64,000 nt of DNA. Origin: Kappaphycus alvarezii (lineage: Eukaryota; Rhodophyta; Florideophyceae; Gigartinales; Solieriaceae). The DNA lies in NCBI GenBank assembly GCA_002205965.3, contig NADL03000517.1:372001-436000 (forward strand), given 5' to 3'. Positions 11,870 through 22,817 of the stretch are shown here, piece by piece. Within the stretch, counting starts at the first letter, position 1. Each line of letters opens with the position of its first letter. A program made the position numbers and the translations under genes. Below the pieces are notes generated by a model that was not told where the DNA came from, did no database searches, and worked only from the letters and a program-made list of their open reading frames with translations.

Positions 11870-13290
11870 TTGAAGAAAGATATCCTAGACACAAAAAATG
11901 TCTCCCTGTTAGATTCATCTTTACATAAAGTAGACTTGGACGGGAAAACGAAGTTCAAGGCAGGTTATGTGATCGGAGCTCATAGGGATAAACCCAAGAA
12001 CATGATGGTTCATGTATCGACCACAGTGCAGCCCGCATCCGTATGGCTTCTCCGTGCAATAGCGCAAATACTTGGATTCAAAACTTGGACAGCAGACATT
12101 ACCCAAGAATACCTCCGATCCAGCGAGCTTCTCTGAAGAAATATAATCATCAAGGACCCTACACCAGAGTTTGAGCTGAAATCTTAGCAATGCTTCAATT
12201 TACTTCGTCGATTGTATGGCCTAAGTAATTCCTGTGACTATGTCATGTCACAATAGACCAAAATCACATAAAGGACCTTAGGATGACACCGTTTCGGGTC
12301 GACCCAGGTCTGTACTACCTGAAAACTGAATGCTGCTTATCAGGGCTTAGCAAAGGCTATGTTGACAATTTGATTCGTAGCGGAAGCTCAGAGTTATGGG
12401 ATCTCTTTCAGAAAACTAAAGAGAATTTCTAGGTGAAGGAGCAATCTTCTATTCTCTTCGATTTCATTGGATTTCGCATCAATCGTCTCAAGCATGGCAC
12501 CATTGTCATCAATCAAAAGGGGTACCTACCTAAACTCGAAAAAATTCTTCTGTATGCATCCTTCGGTCAATTTAGGTCTATGACAATGAGACTTTCTTGG
12601 CTAGCGTAGTCTATGCAAGACTTTCTCTTTGAGAGATCTCAGCTCGCAAAAGTCACTGATGCCCAATTTCAAGAAAATCAGGCTTCAATAATTCGCAGAC
12701 TAAACAAGGCGATCCGTTATGCCATCTAGAATCCGATTTGCCTTCTTATCCCGAAGCTAAAAGTCGAGAGCATTTGTAGTATTGGTTTTTCAGACGCATT
12801 CTTTGCTAACAAGGAAAACCTTTCTTCTCAGCTTGTCCATTAGTCTTCTTGTGGATGAAAGCGGAACAGCGGTACCAACCTGTTTCAAATCATACAAAGC
12901 TCGCCGCTTAACACGTTCAGTTATGACGAGTAGGTTATTGCCTTTAGCGACATGTTCGATCTCGCTCTGACCTACTCACTTGATCTAGCTGCAGTATTCA
13001 ACAATCAGATACTATTCAGCTCTTCACAGACAGTAATTGCTAGTTTGATGTGATCAGTAAGGGCTAAAGAACACCGAAGAAACGAGTGATGCTAGATATT
13101 GCAGCTCCCCGAGAAATATTTCGCGATGGACTTATCTTGGATATTCGATTTAATTGATGCTCTAAAAATATTGCGTATAGTTTGACAAAGCCGATGAGCC
13201 ATGCATTGTTCCGCGATACCATCCAGAACGGATTTCTTAACCTCCAACTGAACCAATGGATCCTTCGGAAGAGAGTTCACTGGGAATAGA
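11870..13290 (+). pseudogene. Copia reverse transcriptase and RNase H remnant
   Basis: 11935-12135 reads KFKAGYVIGAHRDKPKNMMVH, then LLRAIAQILGFKTWTADITQEYLRSSE, the RT palm segment in which the first catalytic Asp lies in the TADITQEYL region. Further RT pieces (FELKS, LRRLYGL, LYYL) follow in broken frames to about 12520. The YVDD region near 12355 is present as YVDNL, so the second metal-binding Asp is lost. RNase H motifs appear at 12780-13000 (GFSDAFFANKENLSSQL, FKSYKARRLTRSV) and its tail near 13080-13290. At least eight in-frame stops are visible. The order RT then RNase H after integrase confirms Copia type. Confidence 0.75.
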
Positions 13291-13644
13291 TTTGGATTTG
13301 TAGAGTCAGCATTGGACTTCGAACTTCTTGTCTTTCCGAAATCTACATCTTTTCCTATCTTCGTCCATTCTCTGTCTATGTGAGCACTGCATTCCTTCTA
13401 CTTACGATCACGTGTCATCTATGCTATTGTTAATTAAGATTCGCGCTCGGCTAGACCCGACACTCAGCTTAAGCAAGAGAAAAATATTACCAGGAGGCAT
13501 GACCTTCTACCACCGAACTGAGTTCCGAGCCAACCAAGCTGAAGTCAAAGTTGACCGTCGCATGCCTTCCACTGTCATCCACCATTCTCTTCTTGTTACT
13601 GTATTTACGCCTGATTTCGTGGCACGCCTTTGGCAAGCGGGGGG

Positions 13645-13962
13645 TGTCGCTTTACAGTTCAGTACTGTAAGTTCTTGCCACGCCGTCGTCGCAGTAGATC
13701 TGCGGCTCCTGTCGCGTTCCACGGATACTGTTTTTAGTTTTACTACCTCTCCTAGAATTCTTGCTTTTATTTCTCGTCAGGATTGTAATATTGAGAAGTT
13801 AAGTACCGTAGACAACACCGTCCGTTGCTTTCACCAGCGTTCACTGCGTAGGCACTTCCCAATAAAATCCAACAGATCTTCTTGCTTTCACGAACATTGT
13901 TCTGCGACTAAAACTGTTGATTGTGCAGCAGTTCGCTGCGCTGCCTAAGAACCGGGTTCCAC
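13645..13962 (+). repeat. Right LTR of the Copia element
   Basis: It begins with TGTCGC directly after the polypurine run AAGCGGGGGG (13635-13644) and ends with GGTTCCACG, where the canonical CA may have mutated to CG. It aligns along its whole length with 7959-8303 but lacks the 27-base internal duplication. Confidence 0.8.
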
Positions 13963-14070
13963 GTCATAAGATACTTAGAAAATCGTGTAGGTTGGAACTA
14001 GTTTTTACTTCTCAATTACTTTTTACCCCGCACCTTACTCCATCACTCTTACTCTAAACTCTCCTTTCTG

Positions 14071-14111
14071 GTGCACGCAAAGCGGGCACGGAGCCACCAA
14101 TTGAATACTGA
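14071..14111 (+). other. Candidate Helitron 3' terminus (hairpin plus CTGA)
   Basis: GTGCACGC (14071-14078) and GCGGGCAC (14082-14089) can pair over seven of eight positions with an AAA loop, followed 18 bases later by CTGA (14108-14111) and a T. Helitrons end in a GC-rich hairpin shortly before CTRR and insert ahead of T. The match is suggestive only, and the spacing is longer than the usual 10-12 bases. Confidence 0.3.
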
Positions 14112-14738
14112 TTCTACTGTTCTGATTAAACTTGTTTCTTGGAAACACTTTTTAAAATGAGATTACGTACAAAACCTTCATACCTTGTGTGGGCTAACAT
14201 TTTGACAGTTTAAATTTCAGACAAAACTACTACTTTTGAAAGTGATATGGAATGATGTTGAAAGAATCTAAAGAGATCAATTTCAGTTGTACGCTTTGCA
14301 TCATAATATAAATTAGAGATACTCTACAATCGCAGCTCGTTTGTACCAAAATAGGCGACTTTTTCCTAGTTTTCATTTAAGTTCCGCATTTTGAACTCTT
14401 TTGTCTAAATTTACTGGCTGCATGGTTACACTTTGGTGAACGAGTAAAATTGGCGTCGTCTGCCGTGCAACCAGGGTTCCGTAGCTTAATGCTTTGTGCT
14501 GAAGTTGAGTTCGCTACCCAAGTGCAGTATTTTTGGTATTTCAATGTTGAAAATTTATCTTCTATTGAGAAAATAGAGATATCTTTCGAGAAGAAACAAA
14601 AAGACTTCCTAGATATACTGTACAGTACACCATTCAGTGCCCACCATCTCTACCCGGTAATTTGGTATTCATAGTTTGCACGAGGTATCGATACTGGCAG
14701 CTGCAATCGGTGAGCGGTCTAGCAACACCTGGTGCTTA

Positions 14739-14850
14739 AGTATAGCAACGATTTAACACCAATGTTTATCCCCATCACATGGATCAATTGTTAATAGTAT
14801 AGCAACGATTTAACACCAATGTTTATCCCCATCACATGGATCAATTGTTA
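14739..14850. repeat. Tandem direct duplication, 57-base period
   Basis: The block from AGTATAGCAACG to GATCAATTGTTA at 14739-14793 is repeated without a visible mismatch at 14796-14850. The identity implies a recent duplication. No gene overlaps it. Confidence 0.9.
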
Positions 14851-15401
14851 CTCAAAAGGGCTCGCGATGGTGCCTCAGCAGCACCTGTAGCAGCTCAACA
14901 GGAATGACCAGACATTTCTTGATATTAACCTAGTACAAAATGCTACTGTAGCCACTAGATTTAATTTCTGTAGTGGACTAGCTCTACCTTTCACTGTACT
15001 GTACTTTCAAACACAGTGCAGACGGGCTACAAAAAGTCTACATAGGGGCTTGCGTGCTGAGTAGCGGAGCAAGTCCAAGAAAAGAATCATCCGCAATCAG
15101 GTAGAAGAACTAAACACTTGCTCTTGCCGCAATAAGGGGAGGCCAACCCGTCAGGAACAACGGTCAGTAGTTGTGTCAGACATTGTAAGCTCAGCTTGCA
15201 GTGCTTATAGTAGACTTCCACCAGCATCCGTGCATGTGTGGCCTGCTATCATTGCCAGGGTGGCTCAGTTGGTAACTTGTTTTTACTCGTGTCTCCTTCT
15301 GTACAGTATTGTACAGTACACAGTACATACTGTAGAAACAAGTCCTTAACCCAGCACGAGAAATGCAGCAAGCCGCAATCAATAAGATTTGGGATAAAAG
15401 T

Positions 15402-15447
15402 TGTACTGTACTGTACTGTAGTGCACTGTACTGTACAGTACAGTACC
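15402..15447. repeat. TACTG/CAGTA pentamer array
   Basis: TGTACTGTACTGTACTGTAG, then GCACTGTACTGTACAGTACAGTACC. The right half is a perfect palindrome made by TACTG units running into CAGTA units. Confidence 0.9.
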
Positions 15448-15920
15448 AGGGTTCACGTCAAGTTCAGTTTGTGTGTAGCCAAACAAGGTAAGCCGCGCTT
15501 TGTGTAAAATAATTCGTAAATAGGGGGAAAATTTGGGGTAATTTGTTATTTGGGTTGTATTGCCATTTCCTGAAGCGAGACCACATGGTCCGTTAGGGGT
15601 TGAGGTGAATGGTATACAAATGTATCATCTTGACTCCTGATGCTTTACAGAAAACCCTTATTTGTATCTTACCCAATGAGAGTTGTACCTTCGCAGGGTC
15701 CAACACTCATTGGCCATGAGTCATGACACCCCTATTTTGTACTATACTTTACACTCGGGCCAGCTAATGATGACTGCATAAAAAAGTTGTCCGTAGATGT
15801 CCAACACTTCCAAAAAAAAATAGAAATAAAATTTACAACTGGTGAGTGGAAGTTTGTTTCTGTACAGCACTGCAGTCCATAGAAACTACTGTAATGGCCG
15901 CAAAAGATTTTTCATTCTTC

Positions 15921-15980
15921 GTACTGTACTGTACTGTACAATGAAGTACTGTACTGTACTGTACTGCACTGTACAGCACA
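15921..15980. repeat. TACTG/CAGTA pentamer array
   Basis: GTACTGTACTGTACTGTACA followed by AATGAA and a second run of GTACTGTACTGTACTGTACTG, ending in GCACTGTACAGCAC. This is the same unit as at 15402. Confidence 0.9.
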
Positions 15981-16365
15981 TTTATTTTGTACATTGTGGC
16001 GAAAATGCTGTCAAACGGTAACGTCAGGCCTTCAATGCTTGGACCTCCTAGTTTGTAAACTCGTAAACGTTAACATTGCCGAAGCGCTTACACAGCCCGC
16101 AGCTGCAGCGTTCCCGAGACGTCTGCCATTTGCAGATTTCCGCAAGAAGCGATAACCCGAATGGTCTGTCTCTATCTTGAGTTTTCATAATCCAGAGTGC
16201 CTTTCTACAGGACCGACGTACTTGACACCCTTCGTCGATTCACAGCCGTATCCAGAGGTTCAACAGCGTCCCTCCGACTTCATCTGCCAAAGTCCGTCGA
16301 TTTCCAAATTCAATCCTCTAACCTATAATTACTGACCCGTTCCTTCGAAAGGAAGCATCTACGCA

Positions 16366-18034
16366 ATGACTACAGACCCAAGAAACCACATCAGTGTTGG
16401 CATTGACGGTAAGCTCTTTCGTCAGTCATCTTACATCCCAAGTTTCCGGTCGAAGCGCTTCAGCCGCAAACATCTTTGCTAATCAAGTGTTCCTTCCCTA
16501 AACCTCTACGCAATTCTCTTTACCATTATTCCTTCTATCCAGGACGCCAGTATTCGCGCCCTGCCCCTGTCTACATCGATGTCCTTGGGCTTCCGACCAT
16601 CACTGAGGCTGTGGAGGCGGCCTCCGAAATGCTTCGAAGGGGTATCATACGTGCCATGTCCACAAACCCCTCGGACAAATCGAATCCCGCCTCCAAAGCC
16701 GAAAAGTTAGACCGTCAAAAGACTCAATCGCCCGCCAACCCTCGCGCACAAACTCCCGCACACACGGCAACACATCGGCCAGGAGAGACCCAGTCTCCGT
16801 CTACTCAGCTGTCACCAAGAGATTTCGTAAGATCAATCCTGATCGACCCTTCATCCCATACCAATGCAGATTACTCAGCAGCTGACGCCCTCAAGGACAA
16901 GCACCAAACAGATTCGCAAATTCCAGCCCCAATGCGTGGAGCAGCGCGAAAAGGGCGGGTCCCAGTATACTCTCCAAACGCAATCGTCCACCGGCAGGAG
17001 GTACTTCAGCCGGAGAACGAGTATTTCAGCCATCATCAAAGCGAGAGAGGCGCCCTGAAGCCGCACAAGATGCCTCAAGCGCCTCATGACAAAGACTGCG
17101 AGTATTGCCGTCTCACGTTCCATGGCCCGCAAACACAAGCCGCGATGAGTACGAGGCCCTTGCAACCATTTGTGAGAAACGGTCCATCAAAGGCAAACGC
17201 CAGCAAGCTCTCTGAAGCGGTCACCAAACAACCCAAAACAAAGTCCTCTGCAAACGTCACTACTGACACATTACCACCTGTTCCTTCAAAAAAGATCACA
17301 GCTGCAAGTTCCGCCTCCAAGAAACCTCAAGCATTACTTTTACCTAAGGGGATTCTGAAGAAACCGAAACCGGTTATCTTGAAGCCCCCGCGAAATCGAT
17401 TCTCAAGTCACCCAATGTGGTATCCAAGCCTGCATCACAGCCCAGTCAATGGGTACTGTACGAAGCCCAGGTGCCGCGAAACTGCCCTCTGCTTGGAGTC
17501 AAGTAACAGGCAAAAGCTCCAAGACAAACTCGACAGCACCCAAGGAAATTCTCTTTTGCGTCAGCCAGGCAAAGGATTTTTGTTTCCAAGACAAATTTTT
17601 CGTTGGGTTCTTCCAATTCTCGTGCGACAGCTTCAAATCCAACTAGCGCTCCACAAGAAGTGGCTGCAAAGAAAGCAACGCCGCAACTCCCTGTTAGACC
17701 AGCAGTCGCCGTAACTGCCTCTGAAGCCGTTATCCCGCTGCCCAGCTCCAGTGGTTTGCAAAGTCAAGCATGTGCCTGGCAGCGAAATCATTCGCGGGGT
17801 GCGCCCCAACGGATACACTGTCTCCGAGAAGGAGTTGTTAAGCCGGTGGTAACGTTCAGCCCGAAACCAAAGCTTCCTCACAAGCTCAGGCAGACATCAG
17901 TGGAGAAATTGTTTGAGGGCTATCGAGACACAAGAAACTCGCTGAGGGTGATGCCTTGGCACGCGCATTACGGGAAGAGAACAGGAAATATACGCGGATG
18001 CGAAGGGACGTGTCGAGTATCGAGCAGCAGTGAC
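16366..18034 (+). CDS. Unknown disordered protein, two exons, reading frame broken in the 3' half
   Basis: I do not recognise this gene. Exon 1 (16366-16408) encodes MTTDPRNHISVGID; a 134-nt intron (16409-16542, GTAAGC to ATCCAG) leads into a frame that continues as GRQYSRPAPVYIDVLGLP and TEAVEAASEML, a compact segment that may be the conserved part. After that the protein is rich in Ser, Pro, Lys, Ala and Gln to about 17400, with no domain. From about 17400 the most protein-like reading moves between frames: SILKSPNVVSKPASQPS, then SQVTGKSSKTNS, then ATASNPTSAPQEVAAKK (17620s), then VVCKVKHVPGSEIIRGV (17745-17800), and finally a charged helix, ALARALREENRKYTRMRR (17960-18013), with a stop at 18032-18034. 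The uninterrupted frame through exon 2 would stop at 17714 instead. Either the gene has decayed or the sequence has several indels. Confidence 0.4.
16409..16542 (+). other. Predicted spliceosomal intron (134 nt)
   Basis: The GTAAGC donor follows GGCATTGACG; the acceptor is CTATCCAG. Splicing joins the exons in phase 1 to give Gly-Arg-Gln, and places a start codon 43 bases ahead of the donor, whereas the unspliced frame has no good ATG at this end. Confidence 0.6.
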
Positions 18035-18713
18035 TGTGCGCCTGAAAGACGTACGCAAGTGACGATTTCAAAATCAGGCATCAACACAGAAATCACTCCG
18101 CTCACTTACTTCGCACGATAGCCTTCCGCGAGCCCGTAAACTTCGGGTTGCGAATGTCGGCTTCCTATCACCGCCTGCAACGCTGCAGTTAGATGGCTCT
18201 CCCTCTTTTGGATAAACGTTTAATTGTACAATCAGAGCGCCGCAGGCACGCCTGCGGCGCAAAGTTTTGGCGCAAACTGCTCACAGGTTCTAGACCTTGA
18301 AGAGGCCAAAGAGGCACTAATAGGGTTTTCGCCGCGGCACTCGCCGTGGAGTCCAGGAGGTGACGACCATTTGGAGGTGGTAAAAGTACCACCGACAGGA
18401 CGTAGTGTTTAACACTTCAATCAATATCGCTCGGCAGTCTCAAAGTCTCACTAAACTTCATTACTCACCTTCGCCAAATAGCTTCTTCATAAGTACAGAG
18501 CGGAGCAAGACTTACTGTGCGCTATTATGTACGCGCTTGCGATTGCCTTTCCTCCGATTCAGTCAAAGTTTTCAAACAAATGTCATCGTCTGACCTCCTT
18601 GTTTGGGCCGATCACCGATTGGGATGGCGTCATCCGTACGGAACAATGTAGCGGAAGCGTCTCAAAATTGATAAGATGAATCCGTGACAAAGTTAAAAAG
18701 GGCCATTCGCCTT
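18035..18713. other. Spacer with a perfect GC-rich inverted repeat
   Basis: No gene is visible. At 18237-18260 GCGCCGCAGGC and GCCTGCGGCGC form a perfect 11-base inverted repeat around a 2-base loop. The spacer lies between the 3' ends of two convergent genes (plus-strand 16366-18034 and minus-strand 18714-22327). Confidence 0.6.
18237..18260. repeat. Perfect 11-bp GC-rich inverted repeat
   Basis: GCGCCGCAGGC-AC-GCCTGCGGCGC. It could fold as a hairpin or be a protein-binding palindrome; it has no U-run after it, so a bacterial-type terminator is not suggested. Confidence 0.85.
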
Positions 18714-21700
18714 CTACCTGTTATCAACGAGGTGATTTAGTTCTTCGAGACAAGCAAGAGCGCCGGAAGTCTGCAGTAGTTGGGCGCAAGAGTTATCCTC
18801 AGAAATCTCTCTCGCTAGCGTGAACATGCTCTTACCGAGCTTCGTAAAAACGAAATACATTTCAGAATCTTTCGGGTCTCGAAAGTGCTGCATTTCAAAC
18901 GAGAGAAGCCATGTCGAGATTGATTTCATACATGTTACCGCGCCACAAAGAGCTACTCGGGCCCGTAGTTCCTCGCAAAGTGCCGCGGTTGCATGTAAGG
19001 CATTGAATCCCGCTTGAAGAGTGCTCACAACAAGTCTGGGATCAACTAAGATATCTTTCACCTCGTTCAGAGCGGAAACGAGCCTCTGACATCCATCGTG
19101 GTAAAGGAAGCCTTTTCGGATTGCACGTAAATCATCGCCGCCGATACGCATCTCGTAGAAAAGCATAGCTATCGCAGCAAATACCAATTTCGTCACCCTT
19201 AAATTAGTCTTATGCTTTGCCAGGACATCAGTCAATGTTTTCAGACCATTACGTCTCGTGAAGTATTCCCTTTGTTTTGGTTCATGAATGATCATCGCAA
19301 GTGCCGACAAGCTTGTCTCAACAACCGGAGCACTCCCAACCCAGTCAAAGTATGTTAACGACCAGAGCAACGGGGAAGCCGGTCGCCTATCCCCACGACG
19401 ACCTTGACTAGTAAACGCGGTGAGGTTGTCTTTGTTCATCCAGATAAAGTTTCGGGCAGCTGAGGTTGCCGCATATCCAAGGGCTTCTGAATAAAGTGCT
19501 TGCGGGGAACCCCCGTGCACATTCCACGAGATAGCAAAAGAAATCCACTCGGCAATGTCAGCACGAAAGGAAGCATCGCTTATCACATTGTGGACGCGGA
19601 ATAAGTTACACAAGGCAAAATTGCAAGCGACGTAGGCTTCCACGCTGCTCTTGTCATTTTGAAGAAAAGTAGCGTGATGTGTAAACATGGTAGAGAGCGC
19701 AACACGAACGGCCATGAGTGCAATACTAGGGCAGAGTGTGTCGCTATCATTGCGGGCAATGGTTCCAATGCAGGTGCATAAATCCCGAGATACAACTGGT
19801 TCCAGCTTGTCAGGGGGTAACTGCGTGCTTTGATTCAAAAAGTCGCATGCAAGTTTAAGTATATCTCCTCCTCTCAAATTACCGGCACGAGCGAGTCCGC
19901 CAGCCACAGTTTGCAGGTGGCCATGACCCCACAGACGCATGATGTGATCCTGGCCATTTGGTCTTTGCAGTGCAAGCCGGACAGCATTCATGTCCATAAG
20001 CTCTGGGCTGAGTGGAGATGTCTTCATTGGCATGTACCCAGCGCGCAACGGCCAAGGCCCATATGGTCTCGGTCGACATTTGGCTGGATCTGAATCACCG
20101 AAGTCAGCTCCCGATTCCTGTAGAGCTTCTCGTCCGGGATTCATGGATATTCCATGCGGTTTTTCCGATGATGCCATCGGCAAGGTTTGAGGAACCGAAG
20201 GCCCGATTGCGGAGCCCAACGTGGACTGCGGTGCAAGCGCAACACCAGGTACCCGAGTCCCAAGCCCTCCACCCGCAGACACTCCGTTCTTTATAGTTGC
20301 CGCTGAGTTCGGGTTACTGGTCGCTAAAATGGGCAGGTTCCCCCCGTAATGCGGAACACCTTGCATTGCCAACGCACCCGATGCTTGTGGAAGGTGCAGC
20401 GAAGGTGTGACGTGGTCAGGTTTTTGCGCAGCACGTCCCGAAAAACTACGGCCATCGACAGCTCCTGCCTCATGCACAAATACGCTGCGAGAAGGTAGCG
20501 GTCCTGTCCCTGGTTGCACTTTGGAATTGCTCGATGCAACTGGGGGAGCGGCTGATGCGGTTCCTGCCTGGAGCGCAGGAATCTCACGGAGGTGACCGTT
20601 GTCCAGGGTACCAACTTCTGCTCTTGCAGGAGCGTAAAATGGGTCTAGACCGGCACCATAAAAGGAATTAAGCAAGTCCCCATCCGAACGTCTGGGATTC
20701 TTATGTCTGAGCTGATCATCCGCAAAAGAACCCAGTCCCATTGTCGGTCTGGGCCCGTTGTTGGCAGAAATATGCAGTGGCTCAATTTCAGGCGTTGAGA
20801 CATTGTACGTACTCTGGACACGCTTGACAGGAACTCCGGCAATGACACTGCCGTCAATTTCCCCTTGCTGATCCACGAGCCCCATGCTGTTCTTATAGAA
20901 ATACCCGGTGCCGTCCGGCCATGCCGTGGCATTACTCTGATGGACCTGGGACAAGCTGTGCGGCTCCTCAGAACCAGCAACTTTCTTCTGGCCGTAAGAT
21001 TCATTAAAACCTGAACGATGCATCAGAGGCACGGCTTCTAGAGGACGTTGGTTGGGTGCATTTGCCGTGTCCGTGTCAGTCGCATACTAAACACTCGCCT
21101 GATGGTTGGAGCGCTGGAGGCTTCAGAACCAATCCCTGCAAAGAAACTGTCAGACAGGAAGGGCATTTCATGGACTGGCGGTCCGGGGTTGCGGTTTGGA
21201 TCCGTTTGACTTTGAGAAGCATCGCCATGATCAGCTTCCACGTGGTGCTCCTCAAACTTGCCCGGCTGGGCAGCGTTTTCCGCTGCCTCGGCATTCGAAA
21301 AGTGATCATAGCTAGGCATCCAGCCAGAGTCGTCCAGCTTTCCCTCCAGGACCTCGAGCTCATCAACGATTTCATCAAAAGTTGGGCGGTCACGCGGGTC
21401 CTGACTCCAACAACGTTCCACCAGAGATGAAAATTCGTTTCTCACCATGCTTTTCTTTTCTCCCCACGACGGACGTTGCCCGCGACGGACCCACATACCC
21501 AACTGGACAGGATTGCGAGCATTTTCCACTTCCCAGCTTTGAACGCCTGACAGCAGTTCAAATAAAATGAGGCCGTAGGCATAGACATCGGCAGCCTTTG
21601 CTTGATCATCCGTAAGGTGCGAGACACCATCATACGCCTCTGGTGACATGTATAAAAACGTGCCACACGGCCCGTTGCCAAAGTCGGAAGTAGCGGCTGT

Positions 21701-22327
21701 GGAATCCACAAATCCTGTGGGCCCCGCTCCCTTGAGACGTTTGGAGAGTCCAAAATCTGCGATTTTAGCCTTTGCAGTGGTAGGAACGACAGCGATCATT
21801 CGAGACGGCGAGGTTTCGTCAAACGAAAAGGCGGCGGTCAAAAGAACGTTCTGCGGTTTCATGTCGCCGTGCGTGTACTGCTGAGAGTGGACATGACAAA
21901 GGCCATAGGCCATATGACTGGCGAGCTGCAAGAAAGAGCGGTGGTGAATGAGTGCTTGGCGTGCTCGCATCTTGGTGAGCGAGTCAAAGAGGGAGCCACC
22001 CTCGAGAAACTCGGTGACGATGTAAAGGTCACGGGGGTTTGGACCGCGGAAGACACCGAGGTATTGGATGATGAAGGGGTTGTGGACGACCATGAGGCGG
22101 TGGATTTCTCTGCGGTGTTGCTTCAACGCAGCGCTCTCTGCGATGGCGTATTCTTCGGAATGTGTGTCTGGCCTTGCTGGTTTGACGACTTTGATGGCGA
22201 CTGGTGTGCCGTTCCACTTTCCCTTGTACACAATTCCAAACGAGCCTTGACCGAGGAGAGACTTTGGAGCGGAGTCCCATCGCAGACGGTTATGATCGAT
22301 GGGAGGGATTTCATCCTCGAAGCGCAT
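18714..22327 (-). CDS. TKL-type protein kinase fused to a C-terminal armadillo/HEAT-like domain, two exons
   Basis: Exon 1 (22327-21088) encodes a protein kinase: glycine loop LGQGSFG (residues 25-31), VAIK lysine 46, catalytic loop HGDMKPQN (153-160), DFG (191-193), YMSPE (226-230) and CWSQDPRDRP (306-315). HGD in place of HRD and the CWxxDPxxRP box are typical of tyrosine-kinase-like (TKL) serine/threonine kinases. A 50-nt intron (21087-21038) joins it in frame to exon 2 (21037-18714), giving about 1187 residues. Residues 415 to about 750 are low-complexity, rich in Gly, Ser, Pro and Asn; about 755-1187 is a run of amphipathic helices in armadillo/HEAT style (for example SLSALAMIIHEPKQREYF, GLKTLTDVLAKH). 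Without splicing the kinase would stop at 21038. Substrates are unknown; it is presumably cytosolic, as no signal or membrane segment is seen. Confidence 0.75.
21038..21087 (-). other. Predicted 50-nt intron joining kinase and armadillo parts
   Basis: Read on the minus strand it runs from GTATGC to CTCTAG and contains ACTGAC, a possible branch site, near its start. The phase is 1: codon A|AA followed by GCC GTG CCT. The unspliced kinase frame meets TAG at the intron's end, and the downstream frame has no ATG until 21023. Confidence 0.65.
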
Positions 22328-22817
22328 AGTAGTGCTCGAAGTGGTCCGTGAGGGTTTTTTCTTGGAAATGAAATGCTTGGAGTGGGGACTGAGCCCTCAT
22401 GGGATGTCTTTGACGAAAGAGTTGCGATGTGATGGGTTTTTGAGCCAGATTAGTTTCAAAGAGATTGTTTTCAAGGCATGCGGTGGTAGGAAAGGTGTGG
22501 AAATGGTGACAATGTGGATGCGGATGATTCGAATAGGAAGGAAGGCTGCGTGCCATACAGTCAACGAGTCGAGAAAGTCTGGTAGCTGCCCTTCAATAAT
22601 CGCAATGTTATAAAGTTTACTGTACTGTATTTTGGTGAGCTGTTACATACGCTAACCACGTTGGAAAGAGCCGTCTGCATTTACAGTTCATTACAGTACA
22701 GACTCATCGAATTTCGACAAGGCAGTACGTACAGTACCATACAGTACTGTACATCACGTATTGTCCCAATCTGGTGCCGCACGGATTACTGCACCCGAAA
22801 ACGTCCTCAGCTCCTTC
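22328..22817. promoter_or_regulatory. Divergent promoter spacer with pentamer arrays
   Basis: It separates the start of the minus-strand kinase (22327) from the plus-strand formate-THF ligase (22818). 22617-22757 carries several TACTG/CAGTA units, including GTACGTACAGTACC and ACAGTACTGTACA. No TATA-like or other motif can be assigned with confidence. Confidence 0.4.
22617..22757. repeat. Scattered TACTG/CAGTA pentamers
   Basis: ACTGTACTGTA (22620-22630), TTACAGTACAGA (22691-22702) and GTACGTACAGTACCATACAGTACTGTACAT (22725-22754), separated by ordinary sequence. This is the same unit as in the other spacers. Confidence 0.8.

Larger units (their letters stand above)
7959..13962 (+). mobile_element. 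Copia-type LTR retrotransposon, full length but decayed
   Basis: Two related direct repeats of about 320-345 bp bound a 5.3-kb interior that reads, in order, gag, zinc-knuckle-like, protease region, integrase, reverse transcriptase and RNase H; integrase before RT is the Copia order. The left LTR (7959-8303) and right LTR (13645-13962) share long near-identical blocks, but with many substitutions and small indels, so the insertion is old. A purine run ending in six Gs (13635-13644) abuts the right LTR, as a polypurine tract should. The interior has many stops. The protein style resembles Copia lineages reported from red algae and other aquatic eukaryotes (GalEa/CoRed-like); that lineage call is from memory and untested. 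I could not identify a convincing primer-binding site or target-site duplication. Confidence 0.85.
13963..16365. other. Repeat-rich spacer without genes
   Basis: AT-rich spacer between the transposons and the first gene. It holds the possible Helitron end (14071-14111), the 57-base duplication, and pentamer arrays of TACTG/CAGTA at 14992-15007, 15299-15334, 15402-15447 and 15921-15980. No coding frame is credible. The last 150 bases presumably include the promoter of the gene starting at 16366. Confidence 0.6.

Noticed and set aside
7949..13975. Target-site duplication for the Copia element
   Set aside because: Flanks ATATCTTA and ATACTTAG look vaguely alike, but no exact 5-base match adjoins both LTR ends.
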